Counted from the first letter of the stretch, positions 25,650 through 35,153 are shown. The stretch is DNA of 64,000 nt from an uncultured Sulfurovum sp. (GCA_902727915.1 CACVAU010000058.1:33931-97930), one strand, 5' to 3'. Translations and numbers: made by a program. The notes: a model not told the origin generated them from the sequence alone.

Positions 25650-25889
25650 ATGGTTAGACAAAAGCATAGTAAAGAAAATGGCATTAGTAAAGGAATGATT
25701 TTAATTAGCATTATGTTGAGTTCTTTAGTGCTTTTGTTAACCATTCCCAATATTTATTTGGATAATCAAATTTATTATAAGAGTCGTAAGTTAGCTCAGC
25801 TCAAAAAAGTAAAAATCATGCTTGAAGAAGAACAGGCAATTATTAAAAGAAGACTTGAAGTGATTAATGTTAAAGAAAACTTTAGGTAA
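25650..25889 (+). CDS. FtsL-like division protein
   Basis: A small type II membrane protein: ~16 cytoplasmic residues, one transmembrane helix (about 17-37; ILISIMLSSLVLLLTIPNIY), then a periplasmic coiled coil (KLAQLKKVKIMLEEEQAIIKRRLEVI). This matches FtsL in size and topology, and the position 1 bp after rsmH is the classical place for ftsL. FtsL bridges FtsB and FtsQ in the divisome. Sequence divergence of FtsL is high, so the call rests on topology and synteny. Confidence 0.72.
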   Translation: MVRQKHSKENGISKGMILISIMLSSLVLLLTIPNIYLDNQIYYKSRKLAQLKKVKIMLEEEQAIIKRRLEVINVKENFR

Positions 25890-25910
25890 TTATGAGGAAA
25901 GAGGTAGAAA

Positions 25911-28900
25911 ATGATTAAAAAATTTCTTGAATTTGCCATTGATCGACCTGTTTTAAATCATTTGGTATTATTACTAATGTTTGCCATGGCTATTTTTGCT
26001 TACAAGAACATACCGAAGGAAATTTTTCCTCCTTCTGACTTAGATGAAATTTCTATTTCAGGTACTTATATTGGTGCAAGTGCTGATGTCTTGGATAAAA
26101 TGGCTGTTAAAGGCATCGAAGATGACCTTAAAACTGTTTCCGAGATAGATACTGTTTTTTCTACCATTCAAAATGGATTTTTTACCATAAGGGCTGAAAT
26201 TTTACCAGGTAATGACAATCAAGCTATTTTAGGTGAGGTTAAAGACATTATTGCTAAAAATAAACGAGATTTACCCTCAGATATGGATGAACCCATTGCC
26301 AAGATTCAAGTGCATAATTATCCATTGGTTTTGGTAGCTGTTGCTGGTGGTGACAAGATGAAAGACTTGGTTGTTGCTGCCAATAATTTAAAAGATGAAT
26401 TAACCCTTATTCCTAATTTAGGAAGCATTGAAATACGTGGTGAATCAGATGAAGAGGTGCTGATAACCATTGACCAAATGAAGATAGATGCTTATGGTCT
26501 TTCAAAACAAGCTGTTTATACGGCAATTAGTTCCTTGTCCTCTATTTTTCCTGTAGGTACCGTTAAAGCAAAAGGCGAACATCTTTATATTTCTACGATT
26601 AATGGTGAAAAAAGCAAAGAGAAGTTAGAAGAGAGTATGCTTTCTGTTAATGGTAAACGTTTTTATTTAAAAGACATTGCTTCTGTTTCCATTGGTTTAG
26701 CTGAACCTTTACAACTTTCACACTTTAATTCCAAGTCAAATATCTCTTTAGATATTAAGAAAACAAAAGATGGTAATGCCATAGAGCTGAGTAAAAAAGT
26801 ACGAGAAGTTTTGGCACAATACAATGAAAAGTATGAGGGAAAATTGGTTTTTGAGGCATATACCGATACTTCCATTTGGATTAAGAACCGTTTAAATCTT
26901 GTTTCATCCAATATTATGTTTGGGCTTATTTTAGTGCTGATAGCTTTACTTTTAACCTTAAACATTCGGATTGCTTTTGCTGTTTCTCTAGGTATTTTTG
27001 CTTCTTTTATGATTACTTTGATTGCTGCTGATTTAATGGGAAAAAGTATCAACATGTTAAGTTTAATGGGGGCATTAATAGCCCTTGGTATGTTAGTCGA
27101 TGAAGCCATAGTTGTTGCTGAAAATATCTATAGGCATGTGGAAATGGGAAAAGCACCTAGAGAAGCAGCCATAGATGGTGCGAGTGAGATGTTCCCAGCT
27201 ATTTTAACAGCAACGCTAACCACTGTTTTTGCATTTTTACCTTTGTTGATTATGACAGGTAAGATGGGGATGTTTATGAAAATTTTGCCCATTATGATTA
27301 CCATTTTATTATTGGCATCGCTTTTTGAGGCATTCTATTTTTTACCTTTACATTCAAAAGAGTTGTTATCCATCGGAAAAGTTGAAAAAATTCAAAAAAA
27401 AGAAAGTCATTTCTGGAAAAGCCTTAAAGATTGGTATAAAGCCATTTTAAGTAAGCTCTTAGACATTAAACTAACAGCTTTAATAATTTTGGTCGCCAGT
27501 ATTATAGGGGCAATCATCGCCATGAAACAGATGACCAAATTTCAGCTTATGCCTGAGTTTGATGTTCAACAGGTTTATTTAAATGGTAAAGTAAATATTA
27601 ATAATTCTTTAGAAGAAACAGAAGCCTATGTTACGCAAATAGAACAACAACTTTTAGCATATTTAGATAAAAAAGATGTGGATTCGGTGACCTCTGTTAT
27701 TGGGTTTAAAATGAATCCTGATAAAACGTTTGAGACAGGAGATAACTTATTTCATATTTTTATAAATTTACATGAAAGAGCAGCTGAAAACTTTTTTGAT
27801 AAGCACATAAACCCTGTTTTCTCTTTAGAATATGATGACAGTGGTATGATTCGTACTCGTTCAGCCCAAACAGTAGCCAAAGAAGTTCAAGAAGGTATTT
27901 TAGAAAAAATGCGTCATCTTAAAGATGAGAATGGCGATAAAATTTTTGAAGAATTTAACATCTATGCACAACAAACAGGTATGGTAGGCAATGACATTGA
28001 AATAGGTTTTTCAAATATTTCTCAAAACAACGTCTTAGAGGCATTGGATAGGGTTAAAAAGCAGTTAAGTAAGATGGATGGGGTACATGATATTGGAGAC
28101 AATGCAACAGAAGGAGAGCGTGAACTTAAACTTAGAGTCAACGAATATGGACAATCTTTAGGCTTGAATGAAACGTACATTACCCAAGCACTTAGAGGTT
28201 CATTTTTTAAAGCCGAATACAGCAAAATGTTTAATGAAGAAGGTCTTTTACGGGTTAAAGTTGAAGATAAGTATAAAGATGAAAAAAACACCCTTTCCGA
28301 CTTTAAATTAACCACAGAAGATGGGCAAGTGGTTGTGATAAAAGAGGTTTGTGATTTTTATTATCAAAAAAGTTTTGTGCGTATTTTTAAAGAAGATGCA
28401 AACAAAGTTAATTCACTTTATGCTGCTGTGGACAAAGAAATAATTGTACCTGAAGAAGTGATGGAAAAGTTAGATCCTCTTTTAGAGGAACTAAAAGAAG
28501 AGGGCATGGAAGTGATTGTTAAAGGAGAGAAAAAAGCCAATGATAAAATTGTTTCAGAAATTATACAATCAGCACTTATTGCAGGGTTTTTAATTTTTAT
28601 TACCTTGGTATGGATGTTTAACTCTTTTGTCCAACCTTTAATTATTTTGCTTATTATTCCCCTTTCACTTTTAGGGGTTTTAGTAGGCACAAAAATAATG
28701 GGCTTAAATATGACCATGACAGGAGCCATGGGAATTGTAGGGTTAGCAGGAGTTGTGGTGAACGATGGATTAATTATGTTAGAGTTTGTTAGAAAAGCTA
28801 AAAATAAAGCAGAAATTTTGCTCTATGCAGGGCAACGTTTACGCCCTATTATTTTAACTTCTGTTACCACTGTTTTAGGTCTTGGTTCATTGATGTTTTT

Positions 28901-29087
28901 TGCTTCTGGACAAGCACTTATTTTACAACCAATGGCAATTAGTTTAGGTTTTGGAATTGCTTGGGCTACGGTTTTAAATTTATATTTTGTACCATTAATG
29001 TTTGCTGTTCTTTATAGGGTTGATGAGAAGGAGAATAAGGGTTTGTTTTCTCCTTTTTCAACACCAAAAAGGGTAGAAAGTGTTTAA
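25911..29087 (+). CDS. RND-family efflux permease (AcrB/HAE-type)
   Basis: A 1058-residue inner-membrane pump with 12 transmembrane helices: one at about 12-32, five at 335-480, and a repeat of this pattern in the second half with two large periplasmic loops. Recognisable blocks are FAIDRPVLNHLVLLLMF, FPPSDLDEISISGTYIGASADVLDK, GALIALGMLVDEAIVVAENIYRH (TM4 with the proton-relay Asp) and MGIVGLAGVVVNDGLIMLEFV. It uses the proton gradient to export drugs, metals or lipids-like compounds. No membrane-fusion or outer-membrane partner gene is adjacent, unlike typical RND operons. AGAGGTAG-type site upstream of the ATG. Confidence 0.92.
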   Translation: MIKKFLEFAIDRPVLNHLVLLLMFAMAIFAYKNIPKEIFPPSDLDEISISGTYIGASADVLDKMAVKGIEDDLKTVSEIDTVFSTIQNGFFTIRAEILPGNDNQAILGEVKDIIAKNKRDLPSDMDEPIAKIQVHNYPLVLVAVAGGDKMKDLVVAANNLKDELTLIPNLGSIEIRGESDEEVLITIDQMKIDAYGLSKQAVYTAISSLSSIFPVGTVKAKGEHLYISTINGEKSKEKLEESMLSVNGKRFYLKDIASVSIGLAEPLQLSHFNSKSNISLDIKKTKDGNAIELSKKVREVLAQYNEKYEGKLVFEAYTDTSIWIKNRLNLVSSNIMFGLILVLIALLLTLNIRIAFAVSLGIFASFMITLIAADLMGKSINMLSLMGALIALGMLVDEAIVVAENIYRHVEMGKAPREAAIDGASEMFPAILTATLTTVFAFLPLLIMTGKMGMFMKILPIMITILLLASLFEAFYFLPLHSKELLSIGKVEKIQKKESHFWKSLKDWYKAILSKLLDIKLTALIILVASIIGAIIAMKQMTKFQLMPEFDVQQVYLNGKVNINNSLEETEAYVTQIEQQLLAYLDKKDVDSVTSVIGFKMNPDKTFETGDNLFHIFINLHERAAENFFDKHINPVFSLEYDDSGMIRTRSAQTVAKEVQEGILEKMRHLKDENGDKIFEEFNIYAQQTGMVGNDIEIGFSNISQNNVLEALDRVKKQLSKMDGVHDIGDNATEGERELKLRVNEYGQSLGLNETYITQALRGSFFKAEYSKMFNEEGLLRVKVEDKYKDEKNTLSDFKLTTEDGQVVVIKEVCDFYYQKSFVRIFKEDANKVNSLYAAVDKEIIVPEEVMEKLDPLLEELKEEGMEVIVKGEKKANDKIVSEIIQSALIAGFLIFITLVWMFNSFVQPLIILLIIPLSLLGVLVGTKIMGLNMTMTGAMGIVGLAGVVVNDGLIMLEFVRKAKNKAEILLYAGQRLRPIILTSVTTVLGLGSLMFFASGQALILQPMAISLGFGIAWATVLNLYFVPLMFAVLYRVDEKENKGLFSPFSTPKRVESV

Positions 29088-29109
29088 ATGGAATTTGAAG
29101 GAGGATATC

Positions 29110-30078
29110 ATGACCGTTTTAGTTTTGATGGTTTTATGTTTTGTAATTGTATGGTTTATGCTAGTTCAACCCACATGGACAGCCCAAAGTAATAAAGATA
29201 AAGTCTCACATATCTCTGCAATTAATTTAAAAGAGTATGTGTATACGATTGTTCAAAAGTTTGATGACCGTATTTATAATAATTTAGAGATGCTTGATGC
29301 GACGGCAAAGTACCTTCATGATGAATTTTCTAATTTTAGTAAGGATGTGTCCTATCAGACATATGTGCTAAAAAATCATGATGAAGCGTTTGAGTATAAA
29401 AATGTTATTGTTAATTTTAAAGGTACAAATAGCAGTAGTGATGAGTTGGTGATTATTGGTGCGCATTACGATACTTTTGGAGGACATGCAGGTGCCAATG
29501 ATAATACTTCAGCCGTGGCTGCTTTACTAGAATTGGCAAGGGTTTTAAAAAGCTATCCACCCAAATATAACACCCAAATTGTTGCCTATACTTTAGAAGA
29601 GCCACCAGCATTTAGAACCCAAAAGATGGGAAGCTTTATTCATGCTAAACGTTTAAGTGAAAATGGGGTTAATGTAAAAGTTGCCATTGTGTTAGACATG
29701 ATAGGTTTTTATTCAGATGAACCAAATTCTCAAAATTATCCAGTTCCATTGATGGATTTATATTATCCTAAAACAGCAAACTTTATTTCTGTAGTGTCTA
29801 ATTTATCCAATATTTTGGAAGTGCGAGAAGCGAAAAATATTTTAAAAAGGACTTCAAATTTACCCGTTTATTCGATGAATGCTCCAGCATTTATTCCAGG
29901 TATTGACTTTTCAGATCATCATAACTATTGGAAATTTGGTTATCCATCTTTTATGATAAGTGATACGGCATTTTATCGGTCTGAGAACTATCATGCGCCA
30001 AAGGATACTCCTGATACTTTAGATTATGAAAGAATGGCCAAGGTCGTTGAAGGTGTTTTTAACATGGTGAAAAATTAA
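29110..30078 (+). CDS. Membrane-anchored M28-family zinc peptidase
   Basis: The ATG at 29110 was chosen over an in-frame GTG at 29080: a perfect AAGGAGG (29098-29104) stands 5 bp before it, and the protein then begins directly with a transmembrane anchor (TVLVLMVLCFVIVWFML). The M28 aminopeptidase domain shows its zinc ligands in order: IIGAHYDTFGG (His), GANDNTSAVAALLEL (Asp), TLEEPPAF (Glu pair), DMIGFY (Asp) and NYHAPKDTPDT (His). It faces the periplasm and probably trims peptides. It may be co-transcribed with the RND pump and the next two genes, whose starts overlap or abut. Confidence 0.9.
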   Translation: MTVLVLMVLCFVIVWFMLVQPTWTAQSNKDKVSHISAINLKEYVYTIVQKFDDRIYNNLEMLDATAKYLHDEFSNFSKDVSYQTYVLKNHDEAFEYKNVIVNFKGTNSSSDELVIIGAHYDTFGGHAGANDNTSAVAALLELARVLKSYPPKYNTQIVAYTLEEPPAFRTQKMGSFIHAKRLSENGVNVKVAIVLDMIGFYSDEPNSQNYPVPLMDLYYPKTANFISVVSNLSNILEVREAKNILKRTSNLPVYSMNAPAFIPGIDFSDHHNYWKFGYPSFMISDTAFYRSENYHAPKDTPDTLDYERMAKVVEGVFNMVKN

Positions 30079-30398
30079 TGATAAAAAATTATCAAATTAT
30101 TTTTTATGTTCCTCTAGGCTATTGTGAAGTTGTTAAAGAAACAATGTTTGAAGCTGGAGCAGGAAAGGTAGGAAATTATGAAGCGTGTGCTTTTCAAACA
30201 AAAGGTGAAGGACAATTTCGACCCATAAAAGAGGCAAATCCTTTTTTAGGTGAAAAAGATAAATTGGAAAAAGTAGCTGAATATAAAGTAGAAATGCTTT
30301 GTATGGGCGATAAGTTAGAAGGTGCTGTAAAAGCAATGAAAAAAGCTCATCCTTATGAGGAGGTAGCTTATGGCGTTTTTGAGATGCTGGAGGTTTAA
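30078..30398 (+). CDS. Stand-alone NIF3-insert (YqfO/CutA-like) domain protein
   Basis: The 106 residues match the PII/CutA-like insert found inside NIF3 (GTP cyclohydrolase 1 type 2-like) proteins: YQIIFYVPLGYCEVVKETMFEAGAGKVGNYEACAFQTKGEGQFRP and AHPYEEVAYGVFEM are the signature pieces. Stand-alone versions are widespread and trimeric in structure, with unknown role. The start codon overlaps the preceding M28 stop by one base (TAATG), and the next gene begins immediately after its stop. Confidence 0.85.
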   Translation: MIKNYQIIFYVPLGYCEVVKETMFEAGAGKVGNYEACAFQTKGEGQFRPIKEANPFLGEKDKLEKVAEYKVEMLCMGDKLEGAVKAMKKAHPYEEVAYGVFEMLEV

Positions 30399-31196
30399 AT
30401 GAGTGACATAAAAGTAAAAAATGAAGCGTCACCCTATATCTTTTCTATTCCTCATAGTGGTGAGTTATTGACTGCTGAGATGGAGTGGGAATTAATGCCT
30501 AAGGCATTGGCATTTTTACCCAATGTTGATTGGCACTTAAATGAGTTATATGCTTTTTTGAAACATTATAAAGTAAATATTATTTCAACGCCTCATAGTA
30601 GGTATGTGGTAGATGTAAATCGTCCATTAAATGCACATAAGTTTGGTAATTATAAAGATTCGATTGTTTATAAAACCAATACATGGAATGAAGAGATTTA
30701 TGCTCTACATCCTACAGAAGAAGAGATAGAGCGTAGAATAAAGCGTTATTATAAACCTTATCATGAAGCCTTAGAAGCACTTATTATTGAAAAAGTAAAA
30801 ATATTTGGGAAAGTGTATCTTATAGATTTACACGCATTTATGGGACCAATTTCAGCTGATGTTTGTCTTGGAAATAGAAATGGTACTAGTTGTTCAGAAA
30901 CGTTTTTTAGTCAAATTTATACTGCATTTAAGAATGAAGCTTTTAATGTTGTTAAAAATGATGTATTTATTGGTGGGTATATTACGAAAAGTTATGCCAT
31001 AGAAGAGGTGGTTGAGACGGTTCAAATAGAATTACGCTATACAAATTATATTGATGCCAGTGATTTAGATATAGCACAAGTTCCTCAAAAGAATACGACG
31101 CTATTTTATGAGACAGCTGATAGGTTGGAGAGGGTCATACAAGCTTTAGGGATTGAGAAAAAAGATAAAAGTTTATTTGGTGGAATGTTCGGATAA
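30399..31196 (+). CDS. N-formylglutamate amidohydrolase family protein
   Basis: Zinc-dependent amidohydrolase related to HutG, which releases formate from N-formyl-L-glutamate. Features: FSIPHSGELL near residue 16 (H of the site), DWHLNELYAFL, TPHSRYVVDVNRP (the conserved S-R-x-x-x-D-x-N-R), LIDLHAFMG (D-x-H), and IQIELRYTNYI. No histidine-utilisation genes are near, so the physiological substrate may differ. The gene is the last of the operon and ends before a terminator hairpin. Confidence 0.85.
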   Translation: MSDIKVKNEASPYIFSIPHSGELLTAEMEWELMPKALAFLPNVDWHLNELYAFLKHYKVNIISTPHSRYVVDVNRPLNAHKFGNYKDSIVYKTNTWNEEIYALHPTEEEIERRIKRYYKPYHEALEALIIEKVKIFGKVYLIDLHAFMGPISADVCLGNRNGTSCSETFFSQIYTAFKNEAFNVVKNDVFIGGYITKSYAIEEVVETVQIELRYTNYIDASDLDIAQVPQKNTTLFYETADRLERVIQALGIEKKDKSLFGGMFG

Positions 31197-31204
31197 GAGC
31201 GTAG

Positions 31205-31227
31205 TAGGAGAATGCTTAATTCTCCTA
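31205..31227. terminator. Hairpin terminator between convergent genes
   Basis: A perfect 9-bp stem (TAGGAGAAT / ATTCTCCTA) with 5-nt loop lies between the stops at 31196 and 31251. A/T-rich flanks on both sides suit termination in both directions. Confidence 0.7.
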
Positions 31228-31250
31228 GAGGTATTTAGAAAAAAAGTCTT

Positions 31251-31682
31251 TTATAAAAAAATAGCCTTATGTTCAACCATAGCACAGTAGTTTTGCACGA
31301 CATTAATACCAGCTTCTTTAACTTTTTTTGCTGCTTCATTGTTCACAAGTGCGAGTTGTGTCCAATAAACTTTAACATCTCCACGTGCAATAACAGCATC
31401 AGCAATCGCATCAAGGGCAGCTGGTTTTCTAAAGACCACTACCATGTCTACCTCTTCTTCTATGTCTGCTAAAGAACGATAAGCCTTCTGACCTAAGATA
31501 GTATCTCCTTTTGGATAAACAGGAATCATGTTGTATCCTACATCTTTTAAATATGCTGCAACGTGATTACTTGCTTTTGTGTCGTCTGGTGAACAACCTA
31601 AAACTGCTATGGTTTTGACAAGTTGAAAGTAAGCTTTCATCTCTGCCGTATTAGAGTTAACACTTGGTATTTCACATTCCAT
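31251..31682 (-). CDS. CoA-binding (YccU-like) Rossmann protein
   Basis: A single CoA_binding domain: KTIAVLGCSPDDTKASNHVAAYLKDVGYNMIPVYP (the glycine-poor Rossmann motif of this family), then VDMVVVFRKP and VKVYWTQLALVNNEAAKKVKEAGINVVQNYCAMVEH. Members of 130-145 residues are predicted to bind CoA or a related nucleotide; the role is unknown. It is transcribed divergently from the threonine dehydratase gene, with a likely TATAAT-type promoter region between them. Confidence 0.88.
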   Translation of the reverse strand: MECEIPSVNSNTAEMKAYFQLVKTIAVLGCSPDDTKASNHVAAYLKDVGYNMIPVYPKGDTILGQKAYRSLADIEEEVDMVVVFRKPAALDAIADAVIARGDVKVYWTQLALVNNEAAKKVKEAGINVVQNYCAMVEHKAIFL

Positions 31683-31734
31683 ATTTAATCCTTTTGGTTA
31701 TAATTCGACCTATACTATAGCTTAGGAAAAATTA

Positions 31735-32946
31735 ATGTTAGATTTAAAATCTATAAAAGAAGCAGAAGAAAGATTAAATGGAGTCGCACACCATACGCCC
31801 TTTTCATATGCTCCTATACTTTCTGAAATGAGTGGTTATGAAGTCTACTTAAAGAAAGAAAATTTACAACAAACAGGTGCTTTTAAACTACGTGGTGCTT
31901 TTAATAAAATAGCAACACTCATAGAAGAGGGAAAGAAAGGTGGTGTGGTAGCTGCGAGTGCTGGTAACCATGCACAAGGGGTGGCTTTTTCAGCCAGTCA
32001 TTTTGGGATTGAAGCAACGATTGTTATGCCTGACTCTACACCAATGAACAAGATTCAAGGGGTTGAACGTTTTGGGGCAAAGGTTATTTTAAAAGGCTCA
32101 AACTATGATGAGGCTTATGTTTATGCAACAAAGTATAGTAATGAACATCAATTAGCATTTGTACACCCTTTTACAGATGATGAGGTAATGTCTGGACAAG
32201 GAACAGTTGCCATTGAGATGTTAGCAGAACAGAAAGGTTTAGATGCCATTGTGGTACCTGTAGGTGGTGGTGGACTCATCGCTGGTATGGGTGTGGCTAC
32301 TAAGGCATTGAGTTCGTCAACGAAAGTCATAGGTATTGCTGCAAATGGTGCGCCTGCGATGAAACAGTCTTATGACAGTAAAGATGCTTTTTGTAGTTTG
32401 AGTGTTAAAACCATTGCTGATGGTATTGCTGTACGTGACGCTTCACCCATTACGTTAGCACACATACTCCATACTGTAGATGCATTTGAATTGGTTTGTG
32501 AAGATGAGATAGCTGCTGCTATTTTGTTTTTACTAGAGAAGCAAAAAGTGTTAGTTGAAGGGGCTGGTGCTGTGGGTGTTGCTGCCCTTATGCATGACAA
32601 AATAAATTTGCCAAAAGGTTCAAAGGTTGGTGTTGTTCTAAGTGGTGGAAACATTGACGTTACGATGCTCTCACTCATTATTGAAAAAGGTTTGGTAAAG
32701 AGTTCACGCAAAATGAAATTGGCTGTGGTCATGGTCGACAAACCAGGCTCATTGATGCATTTTACAGAACTCTTGTCAAAAGCAGAAGCAAACATTGTGC
32801 ATATTGGTTATGACCGAACGTCTGTTGACTTAGCCTTTGGTGATGCAACGGTTTCTGTTTTCTTAGAGACGAAGGGAGCAACGCATCAAGAAGAAGTGCG
32901 AAAACTTTTAAGAGACAACGAATTTACATTTGAGGAGATAAACTAA
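31735..32946 (+). CDS. ilvA: Threonine ammonia-lyase (threonine dehydratase)
   Basis: PLP enzyme converting L-threonine to 2-oxobutanoate, the entry to isoleucine synthesis. The PLP lysine lies in LQQTGAFKLRGAFNKI (about residue 49), the substrate loop is AASAGNHAQGVA, the phosphate-binding glycine loop is PVGGGGLIAG (about 180), and a C-terminal ACT domain begins near residue 325 (MKLAVVMVDKPGSLMHFTELLSKAEANIVHIGYDR). One ACT copy of ~75 residues makes it the short form of ~400 residues, common in this phylum. Its stop overlaps the start of a small membrane protein gene by one base. Confidence 0.92.
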   Translation: MLDLKSIKEAEERLNGVAHHTPFSYAPILSEMSGYEVYLKKENLQQTGAFKLRGAFNKIATLIEEGKKGGVVAASAGNHAQGVAFSASHFGIEATIVMPDSTPMNKIQGVERFGAKVILKGSNYDEAYVYATKYSNEHQLAFVHPFTDDEVMSGQGTVAIEMLAEQKGLDAIVVPVGGGGLIAGMGVATKALSSSTKVIGIAANGAPAMKQSYDSKDAFCSLSVKTIADGIAVRDASPITLAHILHTVDAFELVCEDEIAAAILFLLEKQKVLVEGAGAVGVAALMHDKINLPKGSKVGVVLSGGNIDVTMLSLIIEKGLVKSSRKMKLAVVMVDKPGSLMHFTELLSKAEANIVHIGYDRTSVDLAFGDATVSVFLETKGATHQEEVRKLLRDNEFTFEEIN

Positions 32947-33248
32947 TGAAACAGAAGAAAAAGAATAAAAAAGAAAAAAATCAAATTAAACAAGTAGAAG
33001 AAGAGAAAGTTGAAGTTAGTTCAGAAGAGCAGTTGGGAAAAGGGCCTTTTATTATTGCTTGGATGTCTTTCATTCCTGTCTTTGGAATCTTTTTTGCGTT
33101 AATTGCCATTATGATTATGCTTTCAACAGAGAAAGAGGGTAAAAAGAGGTTAAGTGTGATTGCTTTGATTGGATTTATTTATAGTATTATTGTTTTTACT
33201 GTTTTTGCTTACTATGAACTTCAACGATATACGGTACCTACAACGTAA
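32946..33248 (+). CDS. Small membrane protein with Lys/Glu-rich N-terminus
   Basis: About 35 highly charged residues (MKQKKKNKKEKNQIKQ...) precede two hydrophobic helices (about 38-60 and 72-92). The start overlaps the threonine dehydratase stop (TAATGA), so translation is probably coupled, though a metabolic link is not evident. No family was recognised. Confidence 0.6.
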   Translation: MKQKKKNKKEKNQIKQVEEEKVEVSSEEQLGKGPFIIAWMSFIPVFGIFFALIAIMIMLSTEKEGKKRLSVIALIGFIYSIIVFTVFAYYELQRYTVPTT

Positions 33249-33291
33249 AATTTTCAAAGGCTTGACTTAAAAATAGCCCATGAACATTTTG

Positions 33292-33321
33292 GCTCTTTTA
33301 GAATTAATTTTCTAAAAGGGC
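33292..33321. terminator. Hairpin at a convergent junction, overlapping a stop codon
   Basis: A 12-bp stem with one mismatch (GCTCTTTTAGAA / TTCTAAAAGGGC; G-U in one transcript) and 6-nt loop covers the stop codon of the minus-strand inositol-phosphatase gene at 33304. It probably terminates transcripts from both sides. Confidence 0.55.
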
Positions 33322-34077
33322 TAAAAGTTGATTATGTATTTTTTCATTACTAACGATTAAACATTTGTCTTTAAACATATCAAAATCTTCAGCATCTATG
33401 TTACTTACCTTTCCACCTGCTTCATGTAAAATGATGACTCCTGCACTGATATCCCATGCTTTAAGATTGATTTCATAGAAGCCCCCATAAACACCTGAGG
33501 CAACCATGCAAATGTCTAAAGCTGCACTACCAAGTCGTCTTATGTCTTGACATTTTGGTAAAATAGTTTCTAAGTTTTTAATAACAAAATTTAAATCATC
33601 TTTGTTACTGGCTCCTGTATAAGGAAAACCTGTACCAATAAGTGTGGTCATAAGTTCATGGTCTTGGTTTACGAAGATTTGTTCACCATTCAGATAAGCC
33701 CCTTGACCTATTTCTGCTGTGTAAAGTTGTTCTAAGATGGGGTTGTAAACAATACCAATATATGGTTTTTTTTCTTTATATACCCCAACTGAAATGGCAC
33801 AATGTTCTAAGCCTTTGACAAAGTTGGTTGTCCCATCAATGGGGTCAATAATAATGGAGTTATAAAAGGTAATATCTTTATTGTCTGATTCTTCAGCAAT
33901 AATGTTGAAGTTTGGAAATACTTCAGAAAATCTTTCTTTTAAGTAAGCTTCAACGGCTAAGTCATATTGGGTTACTAAATCTTTTTTTCCTTTAAAAGAG
34001 GTTTTTTTGGTACCATAATAACCCTCCTTAAAAATTTTACTGGCTTCTTTGATGATTTGTATGAGTTCTGTTTTCAT
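33304..34077 (-). CDS. suhB: Inositol-1-monophosphatase family protein
   Basis: Mg2+-dependent sugar or inositol phosphatase. Metal-site motifs are complete: AEESDNK (Glu, about residue 64), IIDPIDGTTNFVKGLEHCAISVGVY (D-x-x-D-G-T, about 80-87) and the C-terminal WDISAGVIILHEAGG (about 205). The length of 257 is typical. Family members hydrolyse inositol phosphate, fructose bisphosphate or PAP; SuhB also takes part in rRNA antitermination in Gammaproteobacteria. Which of these is relevant here is not visible. Confidence 0.9.
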   Translation of the reverse strand: MKTELIQIIKEASKIFKEGYYGTKKTSFKGKKDLVTQYDLAVEAYLKERFSEVFPNFNIIAEESDNKDITFYNSIIIDPIDGTTNFVKGLEHCAISVGVYKEKKPYIGIVYNPILEQLYTAEIGQGAYLNGEQIFVNQDHELMTTLIGTGFPYTGASNKDDLNFVIKNLETILPKCQDIRRLGSAALDICMVASGVYGGFYEINLKAWDISAGVIILHEAGGKVSNIDAEDFDMFKDKCLIVSNEKIHNQLLALLEN

Positions 34078-34187
34078 GTTTTCCCTGTAGGTTTTTGTGT
34101 TAAAGATTATAACTAAAATAGGAATTTGTTACGAAGTTATATGAGAAGATGCTACAATTTAAGAAATTGATTAAGAAGTATGAATAG

Positions 34188-35153
34188 ATGAAATTTTATT
34201 ATCAAAGTATAAATAATAAGCGTAATGAATGGGTAGCTTATAAGATTAGAATACGTGAGATGCAAGAGAAAAAGCCTAGCTTACATTTACAGATTTGTGG
34301 ACAAAATTTTTTTAAACTTATGTATGAGAATCATACAATTTTTTGGGCAAAACAACATGCACGTTATTATGCTGTGGCTATTTTAAAAACTTTTAATTAT
34401 AACTCTATATTTTCACCTATTTCATCTCAAGATGTTGAAAAAAGAAAAAGTTTAGTTCAGGATAAAGCGTTAGCATCTTGGTCTCAATATTTTCTAAATG
34501 AGCTTAAAGGTAAAACAGAGGAAGTACTCTATAATGGAACATGGATTCTAACGCCTTATGTAGCCAGTGATAATACAGCGTACACAGCACTTCATAATGG
34601 TATTGGTTTTCATGCTATTTATGGTGTTGAAAACTCTTTAAGTGCGTCACATTTTCAAAATATTCCTTGGTTTTTTGGGAGTGAAAATTTAGTAAATTTA
34701 AAAAAAATAAATCTTTATAGTGGTCGTTTAAAGTGGTGGCGTAAAAAAGCACAAGAAAATGCTTTACCTCCAATTCTTTTACTTTATATATCAGGTTTAG
34801 ACAATTATATTATTTTAGATGGACATTATCGATTGAAAGCAGCCTACTTGGAAAAGGTTAAGGTTGAATGCTTAGTATTGCATAGAAGTCAAAAAAATGA
34901 GATAGTTTGGAATAATGAGAAGCAAAAAGCAGATATTTTAAAAAATATCGACGGTAAAAATTTTGGCATTCATAAACAAAATGAATTGTTAATAAAAGCG
35001 TATACCAATAAAGTTATAGAGTATAATTTAGCCAGTCGAACTTTTGGATTTAGCCAAAATAATGATATCCAAGATATTGCTGAATATTTACATAAACTTG
35101 GAAAACTAGCGTTAATAGAGCAATTTTTTAAAGGTGAGTGGAAGGAGATATAA
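34188..35153 (+). CDS. ParB/Srx-fold-like protein of unknown function
   Basis: Most of the 321 residues are unfamiliar, but about 195-235 read LPPILLLYISGLDNYIILDGHYRLKAAYLEKVKVECLVL, which follows the ParB-N / sulfiredoxin-like core (PPIxL...ILDGHxRxxAA). In ParB that fold binds CTP and in sulfiredoxin it binds ATP. Its stop overlaps the start of the phosphatase-like gene downstream by one base, so the two are translated together. There is no helix-turn-helix as in chromosomal ParB. A weak ribosome binding site precedes the ATG. Confidence 0.5.
   Translation: MKFYYQSINNKRNEWVAYKIRIREMQEKKPSLHLQICGQNFFKLMYENHTIFWAKQHARYYAVAILKTFNYNSIFSPISSQDVEKRKSLVQDKALASWSQYFLNELKGKTEEVLYNGTWILTPYVASDNTAYTALHNGIGFHAIYGVENSLSASHFQNIPWFFGSENLVNLKKINLYSGRLKWWRKKAQENALPPILLLYISGLDNYIILDGHYRLKAAYLEKVKVECLVLHRSQKNEIVWNNEKQKADILKNIDGKNFGIHKQNELLIKAYTNKVIEYNLASRTFGFSQNNDIQDIAEYLHKLGKLALIEQFFKGEWKEI

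Noticed and set aside
26663..27109. 148-codon minus-strand frame inside the RND permease gene
   Set aside because: Antisense shadow of a well-conserved gene; low-complexity composition of reversed hydrophobic codons, with no start signals.
32370..32795. 141-codon minus-strand frame inside the threonine dehydratase gene
   Set aside because: Shadow of a certain gene in the reverse frame.
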